Shown in pieces: positions 51,704 to 59,469 of a stretch of 64,000 nucleotides of DNA. Source of the DNA: Clostridiales bacterium. GTDB taxonomy: Bacteria; Bacillota; Clostridia; Christensenellales; CAG-138. Every line of letters begins with the position of its first letter. Within the stretch, counting starts at the first letter, position 1. The DNA is taken from the NCBI GenBank assembly GCA_004558525.1, contig SFCQ01000005.1:1-64000 (forward strand). Reading direction: 5' to 3'. The notes under the pieces were generated by a model. It made no database searches. It saw only the letters and a list, made by a program, of their open reading frames with translations, and had not been told where the DNA came from. The position numbers were made by a program, and so were the translations under genes.

Positions 51704-52773
51704 GCGTGAAAAAGGAGTTTGGAGTATCGCTTGATATTGCAAGGAGCATATCTAACCGAGAATTTACCGTTGTTGAAGGCGACACCGGCAATGTGCTTAA
51801 GATAACGCTGAATAACGACGGTGCGCCGGTAGATCTGACAGGATGCAGGGTGATGGCGCTGTTTTCAAAATCCGACGGCACAACGGTGTGCCAGGACAGC
51901 GGGGAAGCGGGCAGCGGAGTAAGCGTTGGCGGCACGAACAATAACGAGATAACGATTGCCCTTTTTGCTTCGTCCGTATCGCCGGGCATGGTGGAATGCG
52001 AGATACAGGTGTACTCCGGGAGCGGCCAGGAGACGCTTATAACGACGGCACAGTTCAACTTCAAATGCAGAAGGGGCATACTTAACGCGGACACCGTGGC
52101 TGCCGTTCCGCAATACCCTATACTTGTATCCCTTATAAGGGACATGAACGAGATTGAGGCGAGCACAGAAAACCTGATAGAGAGCAACATCAGTATACAG
52201 GCCGCGGAGGAGAAGCGCGTGCTGGCCGAAACGCAGAGGAGCAACGCCGAAAATACCAGAAACAGCAACGAGGCCGAGCGCAAGCAGGCCGAAATGGAAA
52301 GGGATGCAAGCGAAAAGGTACGCGCCAACAAGTTCAACCAAAAAGAGCGCGAGCTTGACGAGCTGATGGATACGGCAAGCGGGCTTATAGCGGAGCTTCA
52401 GGGGGTCGGAGAGGGCTCAACGCCTATAAGGAGCATAGTCGGCATACTTAAGGGCGACGGTACGGAGATATCCGCCGCGCAGTCCGGCGTGGATTACGAG
52501 GCGCCGGCGGCTGAAGCTTCGGCATTGCCCGAATCCGGCACGGCACTGAGCGAGGACACGGTGTATACGCCAACTTCGGCCGTAGGCACATATCAGTTCG
52601 TGCCGCCTGCGTCCGGCTGGGCGCACGGCAGCTTTACAACGGCCGAAAACGCGGCGGTGACTTTTGCCGGCGGCAGCAGGTTTCTCGGCCAAGCGCCCGA
52701 AATAGCAGGGGGCAAGACGTATGAGTTTGACGTGCTTGACTGCGTATGGGCGATACAGGAGGTAAGCGGCTGA
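51682..52773 (+). CDS. BppU-like baseplate/tail-fibre protein
   Basis: The product is 363 aa. Residues about 20-130 (FTVVEGDTGNVLKITLNNDG, PVDLTGCRVMALFSKSDGTT) form a BppU-type N-terminal domain known from receptor-binding parts of Gram-positive phages. A coiled coil (AEEKRVLAETQRSNAENTRN region, about 170-230) follows, then a small strand-rich end. This layout is of a fibre that attaches to the particle at one end and holds an adhesin at the other. The glycine-rich protein encoded next would be that adhesin. Confidence 0.7.
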   Translation: MGDNTTVSVKKEFGVSLDIARSISNREFTVVEGDTGNVLKITLNNDGAPVDLTGCRVMALFSKSDGTTVCQDSGEAGSGVSVGGTNNNEITIALFASSVSPGMVECEIQVYSGSGQETLITTAQFNFKCRRGILNADTVAAVPQYPILVSLIRDMNEIEASTENLIESNISIQAAEEKRVLAETQRSNAENTRNSNEAERKQAEMERDASEKVRANKFNQKERELDELMDTASGLIAELQGVGEGSTPIRSIVGILKGDGTEISAAQSGVDYEAPAAEASALPESGTALSEDTVYTPTSAVGTYQFVPPASGWAHGSFTTAENAAVTFAGGSRFLGQAPEIAGGKTYEFDVLDCVWAIQEVSG

Positions 52774-53597
52774 TGATACCCAAAAGATTTGCGTTAAGGC
52801 GAAGAATGTTCGCCAAAAAGGGCGGCGGCGGGGGCGTTGCCGCCCTTAGTATAAGCTATAGCGGCGAATGGACGGATCACGGCATGGTGGCGATGACAGG
52901 GGGCGAATACAGACTGCTTGAGTTTAGATCGTCAGGCACGCTGAGTATAGCGAAGCCGGTGAATTGCGAGGTATGCGTTGTTGGCGGCGGTGCGGACGGC
53001 AGCAGCGGCAGCAAAACAGAAGGCCAAGCCGGAGTCGGGGGCGCGGGAGGCTACCTTAAGAACGCAAGCCTGACTGCTTACAGCGGCGGAGGCGTTATCA
53101 TCGGCGCGGCAAAGGGTGCATCCTCCATAGGAGGCATAGTGGCCAACGGCGCAGCATCAAAGAACGGAGGTACCGGCGCAGGCGGAGCGGACATACAGGC
53201 AGCCGGCAAGGGCGACGGAATAAGCAAGTATCCATTCGGAGACAGCGCATATGAACAATGGCAGGACAAGCCGCACTGCGGAGGCGGCTCCGGAGGAGTG
53301 CTTGAATATGTGCCGGAGGACGAATACTACTTTGGCGGCGAGGGCGGCACGAACGGCGGCGACGGCAAAGCGGCTGCCGAAAGCACAAAATCGATAACGC
53401 ACGCCACGCCGGGAGGCAAGTACGGCGGGGGCAGCGGAAGCAAGGGCAAGGGCTCCGCGGCGAGCTACTATGGCTCGGGCGGCGGAGGCGGCACATATTA
53501 TGTACGCAGCAGCTCAAGCGAAACGGCGGCTGCCGGAGGAAGCGGGTATCAGGGCATAGTGTACCTGAGGATAGCAAAAACACAGTCAGAGGAATAA
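52773..53597 (+). CDS. Glycine-rich adhesin-like tail protein
   Basis: The product is 274 aa. A basic N-terminus leads to a strand region (YRLLEFRSSGTLSIAKPVNC) and then about 180 residues packed with Gly and Ser (GGAGGYLKN, GGEGGTNGGDG, GGKYGGGSGSKGKG). It ends GGSGYQGIVYLRIAKT. This composition recalls polyglycine-II sandwich adhesins such as T-even gp38 and glycine-rich receptor-binding proteins. GGAGGT at 52758-52763 fixes ATG 52773, which overlaps the upstream TGA. Confidence 0.65.
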   Translation: MIPKRFALRRRMFAKKGGGGGVAALSISYSGEWTDHGMVAMTGGEYRLLEFRSSGTLSIAKPVNCEVCVVGGGADGSSGSKTEGQAGVGGAGGYLKNASLTAYSGGGVIIGAAKGASSIGGIVANGAASKNGGTGAGGADIQAAGKGDGISKYPFGDSAYEQWQDKPHCGGGSGGVLEYVPEDEYYFGGEGGTNGGDGKAAAESTKSITHATPGGKYGGGSGSKGKGSAASYYGSGGGGGTYYVRSSSSETAAAGGSGYQGIVYLRIAKTQSEE

Positions 53598-53621
53598 AGA
53601 AAGGAGCATCAGCGGATATAC

Positions 53622-53879
53622 ATGAGATACGCGGTGATAAAAAACGACACGGTAGAAAACGTTATAGTCGCCAAAAGCGAAAACAAGGCCGAGCTTGAAA
53701 AGCTGCTTTCGGCCGAGCTTGAGGACGCGTCTATATACGGGCTTGAGGCGGGCGACATGCGCATAGACGGAAAGTGGACAAGAAACCATGCCGGCGAGCA
53801 GATAACGCTTGATGAAAACGCGACATACGACGAGCTTTTAAGCTATATAGAGGAACTGGAGGGGCTTATATATGGTTAA
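53622..53879 (+). CDS. Small tail-associated protein
   Basis: The product is 85 aa: MRYAVIKNDTVENVIVAKSE, then a helix NKAELEKLLSAELED and an acidic C-terminus. Small proteins with this opening (YAVI-x-N-x-VxNVI) are often encoded right after phage tail-fibre genes, where they may be chaperones or end caps. It overlaps the next small gene by 8 bp. Confidence 0.6.
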   Translation: MRYAVIKNDTVENVIVAKSENKAELEKLLSAELEDASIYGLEAGDMRIDGKWTRNHAGEQITLDENATYDELLSYIEELEGLIYG

Positions 53880-53988
53880 GCGCAGGGAAATACAGCAAAG
53901 GATAGCAAGGGCAAAGGCCGAGCTTATTAAAAAGCTCGGCAGGCCTTATGCCGGAGACGGGGTAAAGGAAGATGGAAAGAAGGAGTGA
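53872..53988 (+). CDS. 38-aa basic protein between tail and lysis genes
   Basis: The sequence MVKRREIQQRIARAKAELIK is one charged helix, with a short end KKLGRPYAGDGVKEDG. Its ATG lies within the previous gene behind GGAGGGG (53858-53864), and its end overlaps the endolysin start by 17 bp. The tight nesting supports real translation. Function unknown. Confidence 0.5.
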   Translation: MVKRREIQQRIARAKAELIKKLGRPYAGDGVKEDGKKE

Positions 53989-54724
53989 ATTTGCGGCGTG
54001 GCTTGAGCGGCAAACCGGCAGCGCATATGTGTGGGGCGCGCAGGGACACAGGGTGGAGCGCGATGGCAGCGTCCACCTGAGGGACAGGGAGGTGAGCCCT
54101 AACTACATAAGCTGGACAAAGCTGAGGGAGACGAGCCGCAAAAACGCGGAAAGAGCGGCAGCCTATATAAGAAAAAAGCTTGATGAGGGGGCGGAAAGCA
54201 TCAGCTGCTACGATTGCAGCGGCCTTATAATGGCTTATCTTAAGGAGATGAAGGGCTACCTAACATGCGACATGACGAGCAGGGCGCTGTTTTTGATAAC
54301 TGAGGAGATTGCTAAAGACGAGCTTGACATCGGCGACCTTGTATTCAGGCACAACGGGGAGAGGATAGTACATGTAGGCGCATATGTAGGCAACGGCTTT
54401 GTTATAGACAGCCGCGGAAGGGACGCGGGCGTTGTTAAGCAGAGCATAAGCAGCTTCCCGTGGAACAGGTTCGGCAAGCTCAAGCTGCTGGACAGGAGCG
54501 AAGAGACTCAAGAGCATGTGCCATACTACGGCAAATGCTGCGGAAAAAGCGTTTATGTAAGAAGCGGAGCCGGTACGGCATATCCCATACTTGCAACGGC
54601 GCACAGTGGAGACAAGCTGATCGCGCTGCCCGAGGAAAACGGCTGGCAGAGGATAGCCATATGCTGCAAAGGAAAAATGCTTACAGGATACATGAGCGCA
54701 AAATATATAGAATATGCATATTGA
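53972..54724 (+). CDS. NlpC/P60-type endolysin with SH3 domain
   Basis: The product is 250 aa. Catalytic Cys is in SCYDCSGLIMAYLK, the His in ERIVHVGAYVGNGF. The N-terminus YVWGAQGHRVERDG is typical of NlpC/P60 hydrolases from gut phages. A C-terminal SH3-type wall-binding domain follows (VYVRSGAGTAYPILATAHSG, ENGWQRIAI). It should cut stem-peptide bonds of peptidoglycan to free particles. The holin follows in 13 bp, forming a complete lysis cassette. Confidence 0.88.
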   Translation: MERRSEFAAWLERQTGSAYVWGAQGHRVERDGSVHLRDREVSPNYISWTKLRETSRKNAERAAAYIRKKLDEGAESISCYDCSGLIMAYLKEMKGYLTCDMTSRALFLITEEIAKDELDIGDLVFRHNGERIVHVGAYVGNGFVIDSRGRDAGVVKQSISSFPWNRFGKLKLLDRSEETQEHVPYYGKCCGKSVYVRSGAGTAYPILATAHSGDKLIALPEENGWQRIAICCKGKMLTGYMSAKYIEYAY

Positions 54725-54737
54725 AGGGAGAATTATT

Positions 54738-55148
54738 ATGAGCGAAAAGGCTGTTATGTGGATAAAAGGAGCGATAGCCGCCCTGGGCGGGGCCGCGGCT
54801 TATCTTTGGGGACCATGGGACGCGCTGATAAACGCGCTTATAGCGCTGGTGGCGCTTGACTACGTTACGGGCGTTATATGCGCGGCTGCCAATAAAAGGC
54901 TGAGCAGCGAGATAGGCTTTAAGGGGCTTATAAAAAAGGCGCTTATATTTGCGCTGGTAGCCGTGGCCGGAGTTGCGGACAAGGTGATACCGGCTACGAA
55001 TCAGGCGATACGCGCGGCGGTGATACTGTTTTACATAGCTAACGAGGCGATAAGCATACTTGAAAACGCTGCTGAGCTTGGCTTGCCGGTACCTGAAAAG
55101 CTTAAGGCGGTACTTATTAAAACAAAAGGCGAGGATAAGGCAGAGTAA
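54738..55148 (+). CDS. Phage holin (TcdE/phi-CTX-like family)
   Basis: The product is 136 aa with three to four hydrophobic segments. ALIALVALDYVTGVICAAAN then EIGFKGLIKKALIFALVAVA is the PF05105 signature (the D-x-x-T-G motif). It opens the membrane to the endolysin encoded upstream. The ATG at 54738 follows AAGGGAG at 54724-54730. It is the last gene of the virion module. Confidence 0.88.
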   Translation: MSEKAVMWIKGAIAALGGAAAYLWGPWDALINALIALVALDYVTGVICAAANKRLSSEIGFKGLIKKALIFALVAVAGVADKVIPATNQAIRAAVILFYIANEAISILENAAELGLPVPEKLKAVLIKTKGEDKAE

Positions 55149-55153
55149 AACGG

Positions 55154-55182
55154 TTGCCGAGGCGTTAAAATCAGATTATAAT
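55154..55182 (+). promoter_or_regulatory. Promoter for the DnaC-like gene
   Basis: TTGCCG (55154) and TATAAT (55177) are separated by 17 bp. It gives the dnaC-like gene its own start, so that gene need not belong to the virion operon. Confidence 0.65.
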
Positions 55183-55220
55183 GGGAGCATATGAACTAAA
55201 GACGATATCAAGGAGGAAGT

Positions 55221-56144
55221 ATGCTCCCCGAGGATATTCAAAAGCAATACGACATAAGCCGCAAGCGGGCGATAGACGAGGCTGAAAAGCGCAAGGAAAT
55301 GGCATACAGGGCATGGCCGAGGCTTAAGGAGATAGACGGCGAGATACGCGATATATCATTTAAGCTTGGCATAGAGCTTGTTAACGCAAAGGATAGGGAC
55401 GCGGTGCGCCATAGAACAGCGGAAAAGCTTGAGCTGCTTACAAGGGAAAGAAATGAGCTGCTTAAACAGAACAAGCTTGACGGAAGCTGCCTTAAGCCGC
55501 GCTATAACTGCCCGAAATGCGGCGACACGGGCTTTTTGCCTAACGGCGGGCTTTGTCCCTGCGCAAGAATGAAGCTTGCGGGCAGGCGATACGCATCCTC
55601 AGGAATAAGTGAAAACGCTGGCTTTGACAGGTTCGACAGCTCCATATTCAAAGATGCGGAGCAGCTCAAGCGCACCCAAAAAGCCGCCAAGATATGCCGC
55701 GAATACGCGCAGAGCCTTGAATACAACGGGGCGCGCGGGCTGCTGCTTATGGGTGAAACAGGGCTTGGCAAAACGTTCTTGATAGACTGCATAGGCAGGG
55801 AGGCCATTGAAAGAGGCTTCGGCGTAAAAAAATACACAGCCTACAACCTTATAGACGCAACGCTGAGGGCGTTGAGGGCGCGCACTGCCGGGCCGGAGAT
55901 TGCGGAGGCCGACCTGCTGATGATAGACGACCTCGGCACGGAGCCTATGGTGCCCGGGATAACTATAGAAACGCTTTTTGCGCTGATAAACGAACGGCAG
56001 TTTTCCGGCAAGGCCACGGTGATAGCGACCAACCTTACAAAAAACGACATATACGAGCAATACGGCGAAAGGATAATATCAAGGCTTTTTGCATCGCGCG
56101 AGTTTGCGGCGATAACGCTTAAGGGGAACGACCTTAGAGTATAA
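55221..56144 (+). CDS. DnaC/DnaI-like helicase loader
   Basis: The product is 307 aa. A Cys cluster (YNCPKCGDTGFLPNGGLCPC, residues about 95-115) forms the DnaI-type zinc element. Walker A is LLMGETGLGKTFLI, Walker B LLMIDDLGTEP, and sensor I follows as VIATNL. It loads the replicative helicase at an origin. The protein has host-style codons and its own promoter, so I take it as the host loader, but a phage copy cannot be excluded because it sits right after the holin. AAGGAGG at 55211-55217. Confidence 0.85.
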   Translation: MLPEDIQKQYDISRKRAIDEAEKRKEMAYRAWPRLKEIDGEIRDISFKLGIELVNAKDRDAVRHRTAEKLELLTRERNELLKQNKLDGSCLKPRYNCPKCGDTGFLPNGGLCPCARMKLAGRRYASSGISENAGFDRFDSSIFKDAEQLKRTQKAAKICREYAQSLEYNGARGLLLMGETGLGKTFLIDCIGREAIERGFGVKKYTAYNLIDATLRALRARTAGPEIAEADLLMIDDLGTEPMVPGITIETLFALINERQFSGKATVIATNLTKNDIYEQYGERIISRLFASREFAAITLKGNDLRV

Positions 56145-56164
56145 CAGGGCTTCAGAATACAAAA

Positions 56165-56408
56165 TGCCGAGAGTGTCGAAAAAGTGGCTTAACGCCACTT
56201 TTTCGAGTTTTTACGGGTTTTGCCTCTCGCTCACGCTCCCGGGCGGCAAAACCCGAAAGGCATGAAAACCTGAAGGTTTTCATACGTTCTGACGTGCATG
56301 CCGTCAGAGCCGGAATTAGCTTAAGGGGCAGCCGCCCCTTAACAACCCCAAGGTTTATCGACAGGCTGCGCCGGCCTTCCATGTATAGGAAGGCCGGCTG
56401 TTTTTTTG
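56165..56408. repeat. Array of stem-loops ending in a terminator, with dispersed motif copy 2
   Basis: In about 240 bp I can draw six stems: TCGAAAAAGTGG/CCACTTTTTCGA, CGGGTTTTGCC/GGCAAAACCCG, ATGAAAACCT/AGGTTTTCAT, CTGACG/CGTCAG, AAGGGGC/GCCCCTT and GCCGGCCTTCC/GGAAGGCCGGC (56370-56398) before TGTTTTTTT. The 17-bp motif GGTTTATCGACAGGCTG (56352-56368) lies just before the last one. It separates the convergent dnaC-like and rnf transcripts. Confidence 0.7.
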
Positions 56409-56422
56409 GTTTTGGATTTTTA

Positions 56423-57235
56423 TTACTCGGCGGCTTCTTCGCCGGTTACGGAATAGTCGATTATGCAGCCGCAGGGGCAGACCTTTGCACACGCGCCGCA
56501 GCGGGTACACTTGTCGGAATCTATGCGGGCATAACCATCTTCAACGGCTATGGCGCCATACTTACATTCCTTGACGCAGCGGCCGCAGGCGATGCAGGCC
56601 TTCATGCACGCGGCGCGGGCAACGCGGCCGGTATCCTTGTTGCGGCAAAGCACAAGCACCTTAGTCTCTGCCGGTATAAGCCTTATGGCGCTCCTCGGGC
56701 AGGTGTTTACGCAGTTGCCGCAGGCAACGCATTTGTTGGAATCTATAAGCGCGATGCCATTGTTTATGCTTATTGCGCCGAACGCGCAGACCTTCATACA
56801 GTCGCCAAGACCTATGCAGGAATACGGACACTCCTTGGGTCCGCCCGCCATTGAAGCGGCGGCGGCGCAGCTACGGTAGCCATCGTACTTATAACGCTCC
56901 TTGGCTATACCGTTATGACCCTGGCATATAACGCGCGCGACCATCTTTTCGCCGGCCTCTAACTCTATGCCGAGTGCCTCGCTTATGGCGGCAAGGTCTG
57001 CGGCGGCGCAGGCATTGGGCTTAGCTTCGCCGTTTACAACGGCTTCGGCAAACGCCGCACAGCCTGCATATCCGCAGGCGCCGCAGTTTGCCCCGCCAAG
57101 CGCTTCGCTGACCTTGGCAATGCGCGGGTCAACCTCCACAGCCAGCTTTTTATCCGCGACCTCCAGCAATATGCCGAATATAAGGCCGATTACGCCCAGC
57201 ACGCCCAAAGCAAGCAATACGGGGATCCACTCCAT
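56423..57235 (-). CDS. rnfB: Rnf complex ferredoxin-type subunit
   Basis: The product is 270 aa. One transmembrane helix is followed by the 4Fe-4S element CGACGYAGCAAFAEAVV, and two pairs of [4Fe-4S] motifs (CIGLGDCMKVC, CVACGNCVNTCP, CIACGRCVKEC, CTRCGACAKVCP). RnfB takes electrons from ferredoxin and hands them to the membrane part of Rnf, which couples ferredoxin:NAD oxidoreduction to Na+ or H+ export. AAGGAGGG before the ATG at 57235 excludes the longer in-frame start. It is the last gene in the operon. Confidence 0.95.
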   Translation of the reverse strand: MEWIPVLLALGVLGVIGLIFGILLEVADKKLAVEVDPRIAKVSEALGGANCGACGYAGCAAFAEAVVNGEAKPNACAAADLAAISEALGIELEAGEKMVARVICQGHNGIAKERYKYDGYRSCAAAASMAGGPKECPYSCIGLGDCMKVCAFGAISINNGIALIDSNKCVACGNCVNTCPRSAIRLIPAETKVLVLCRNKDTGRVARAACMKACIACGRCVKECKYGAIAVEDGYARIDSDKCTRCGACAKVCPCGCIIDYSVTGEEAAE

Positions 57236-57248
57236 ACTTGTTCCCTCC

Positions 57249-57863
57249 TTAGGAGCCGAGGCCCGCAAAGCCCATGAAAGCCACGGACATGAGGCCGGCT
57301 ATTATAAGCGAGCTTGAAAAGCCCTTGAGACAATTGGGCACCTTCGATGTTTCTAGCCTCTCCCTTACGCCGGCCATAAGCACTATGGCGAGCAGGAAGC
57401 CCAAGGCGCCGAATACGCCGTTCAATACCGAGAAAAGCAGATCGTACTCTACAAGCTGACCGCCTATGGTTATGGGATCGCCTATGTTAAGCAGGCAAAC
57501 GCCCAAAACCGCGCAGTTGGTGGTTATAAGCGGCAGATATATGCCGAGCGCCTTATAAAGCGACGGGCTGCTCTTTTTGATGAACATTTCAACTATCTGC
57601 ACCAGGCTGGCTATTACCAGTATGAACACTATGGTGTTCAGGTAAGCAAGCCCAAGCGGCACGAGCAGATAAGTGTATATAAGATAGGTGAAAAGCGAGG
57701 CAAGAGCCATTACAAACGTGACGGCGAGACCCATGCCGGTAGCGGTTTCGACCTTGTTGGATACGCCGAGGAATGGGCAGTTGCCAAGATAACGAGAGAA
57801 TATGAAGTTGTTGGTAAGCACGCAGTTTACCATGAACAGAAGCACCTTCACTATGCCGCTCAT
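57249..57863 (-). CDS. rnfA: Rnf complex membrane subunit A
   Basis: The product is 204 aa with six transmembrane segments. It begins VKVLLFMVNCVLTNNFIFSR and has FLGVSNKVETATGMGLAVTF, the RnfA/NqrE signature, with the conserved Cys thought to hold a shared membrane iron-sulfur cluster with RnfE. It overlaps rnfE by 4 bp. Confidence 0.95.
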   Translation of the reverse strand: MSGIVKVLLFMVNCVLTNNFIFSRYLGNCPFLGVSNKVETATGMGLAVTFVMALASLFTYLIYTYLLVPLGLAYLNTIVFILVIASLVQIVEMFIKKSSPSLYKALGIYLPLITTNCAVLGVCLLNIGDPITIGGQLVEYDLLFSVLNGVFGALGFLLAIVLMAGVRERLETSKVPNCLKGFSSSLIIAGLMSVAFMGFAGLGS

Positions 57864-58504
57864 GCGCGTATCACTCCTTTCTCATCACTCTTTTTCTTTG
57901 CAGCCTTTTCGGTGAAGTAGTTGGCAATGCCAAGCACAAGACCGAATACAATGAAGCCGCCGGGCGCCATGAGCGCAAGAAGCATGGGCTCAAAGCCGGC
58001 GCCGAATATGCTTATGCCGAATATGCTGCCGCTGCCGAGTATCTCACGCACCATACCGATAACGGTTATTGCAAGCGTAAAGCCTGCGCCCATGCCAAGA
58101 CCGTCCGCCGCGCTGAGCAAAGGCCCGTTTTTGCTTGCAAACGCCTCAGCCCTTGCAAGTATTATGCAGTTGACGACGATAAGCGGTATGAATATGCCAA
58201 GGCTCGCGTAAAGCGCAGGCACAAAGGCTTTCACTATCATCTCTACCAATGTAACGAAGGTACATATAACGACTACGAACGCCGGAATACGGATCTTATC
58301 AGGAATGATGTTCCTAAGCAGGGATATGACCACGTTTGAACCGACAAGCACAAACGTTGCCGCCGCGCCCATACCGACGGCGTTTGTAGCGCTGGTTGTC
58401 GAAGCGAGCGTGGGGCATATGCCCAGAACAAGCCTCAGCGTCGGGTTTTCGTTGAGTATTCCGTTAAAGAATACGCTTGAAAGTGTCTTTTCTTTTTTAG
58501 CCAT
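57860..58504 (-). CDS. rnfE: Rnf complex membrane subunit E
   Basis: The product is 214 aa, six transmembrane segments. FFNGILNENPTLRLVLGICP then LASTTSATNAVGMGAAATFV, the RnfE/NqrD pattern, contains the cysteine that pairs with RnfA. A charged C-terminal tail ends it. It starts directly within the end of rnfD (8-bp overlap), leaving no room for the rnfG gene that normally sits between them. Confidence 0.95.
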   Translation of the reverse strand: MAKKEKTLSSVFFNGILNENPTLRLVLGICPTLASTTSATNAVGMGAAATFVLVGSNVVISLLRNIIPDKIRIPAFVVVICTFVTLVEMIVKAFVPALYASLGIFIPLIVVNCIILARAEAFASKNGPLLSAADGLGMGAGFTLAITVIGMVREILGSGSIFGISIFGAGFEPMLLALMAPGGFIVFGLVLGIANYFTEKAAKKKSDEKGVIRA

Positions 58505-59468
58505 TGGCCTTTTCCTCCTTCAGGCGGCCATAAAGCCGGGGCTTAACATATTTATCAAGAAGAGGAGTGACTATATTCATAATGAGTATGCCATAGGTCA
58601 CGCCTTCCGGATAGTTGCAGAAGTTCCTTATTACGACAACTATTATGCCGCAGCCGGCAGCATAGATGAATTGGCCTTTTGAGCTCATCGGGCTGGTGGT
58701 ATAATCCGTTGCCATGAACACGGCGCCGAGCATGACGCCGCCGGCCAGTATGGCCTGCACAGGGTCGTTGCCAAGTATTGCCGAGAACACGAATACCACC
58801 GCAAGGAACGTTACTGGTATGCGCCAGGTTATTACCCTGCGCATGAGCATGTAGATAAGGCCGATAAGTATGGCAGCCTTCGATACCTCGCCTATACAGC
58901 CGGGTATATTGCCAAGGAACATGTCAAGATAAGTAGCGTTGTAGCTTCCGCTAAGCACCGTTGCGCTGGTAACACCGTCCGCAGCGGCCTGCTCCCAGAA
59001 TGGAAGCGACTTGAAAAGGAAAACGCTGCCGTTCCAGTCGGACGGTATGAACGTGGTCATGCGCACGGGCCAGCTTGCAAGCATTATACCCCTTGCGGCA
59101 AGCGCGGGATTGACGAAGTTATCGCCTATGCCGCCGAAAAGCTGCTTAACGAGTATTATCGCAAGGCCGCTGCCGATCACGGGCAGCCACCATGGCGCCG
59201 TTGGCGGGAGGTTTAGGCCAACAAGAAGGCCGGTGACAGCCGCGCTCAGGTCGCCTACCCTTATGGTCTTATGCGTAAGCTTCTGCCAAAGATACTCAAA
59301 CAGGACCGCTGAAAATGTGGATATAACCACCAGCAGCGCCGCGTTTACGCCAAAGTAGTATATGCCGGCTATGGTAGCGGGCATAAGCGCGATTATAACA
59401 TCGAGCATCAAGGAGCGCGTGTTCTGCTGGCTGCGCACATGTGGCGCGGTTGAAATATACAGGCTCAT
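58497..59468 (-). CDS. rnfD: Rnf complex membrane subunit D
   Basis: The product is 323 aa with about nine transmembrane segments. AAADGVTSATVLSG near residue 165 resembles the motif (S/T-G-A-T or D-G-V-T-S-A-T form) where ApbE links FMN to a threonine in RnfD/NqrB. FGGIGDNFVNPALAARGIML and DYTTSPMSSKGQFIYA are family signatures. ATG at 59468 follows AAGGAGG. The rnfG partner, which carries the second covalent FMN, is missing after it. Confidence 0.94.
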   Translation of the reverse strand: MSLYISTAPHVRSQQNTRSLMLDVIIALMPATIAGIYYFGVNAALLVVISTFSAVLFEYLWQKLTHKTIRVGDLSAAVTGLLVGLNLPPTAPWWLPVIGSGLAIILVKQLFGGIGDNFVNPALAARGIMLASWPVRMTTFIPSDWNGSVFLFKSLPFWEQAAADGVTSATVLSGSYNATYLDMFLGNIPGCIGEVSKAAILIGLIYMLMRRVITWRIPVTFLAVVFVFSAILGNDPVQAILAGGVMLGAVFMATDYTTSPMSSKGQFIYAAGCGIIVVVIRNFCNYPEGVTYGILIMNIVTPLLDKYVKPRLYGRLKEEKANG

Positions 59469-59469
59469 A

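Noticed and set aside
55221..56144. DnaC-like gene as a phage replication gene of module 2
   Set aside because: It has its own promoter and host codon style, and no other replication gene is nearby; kept as host, with doubt noted.
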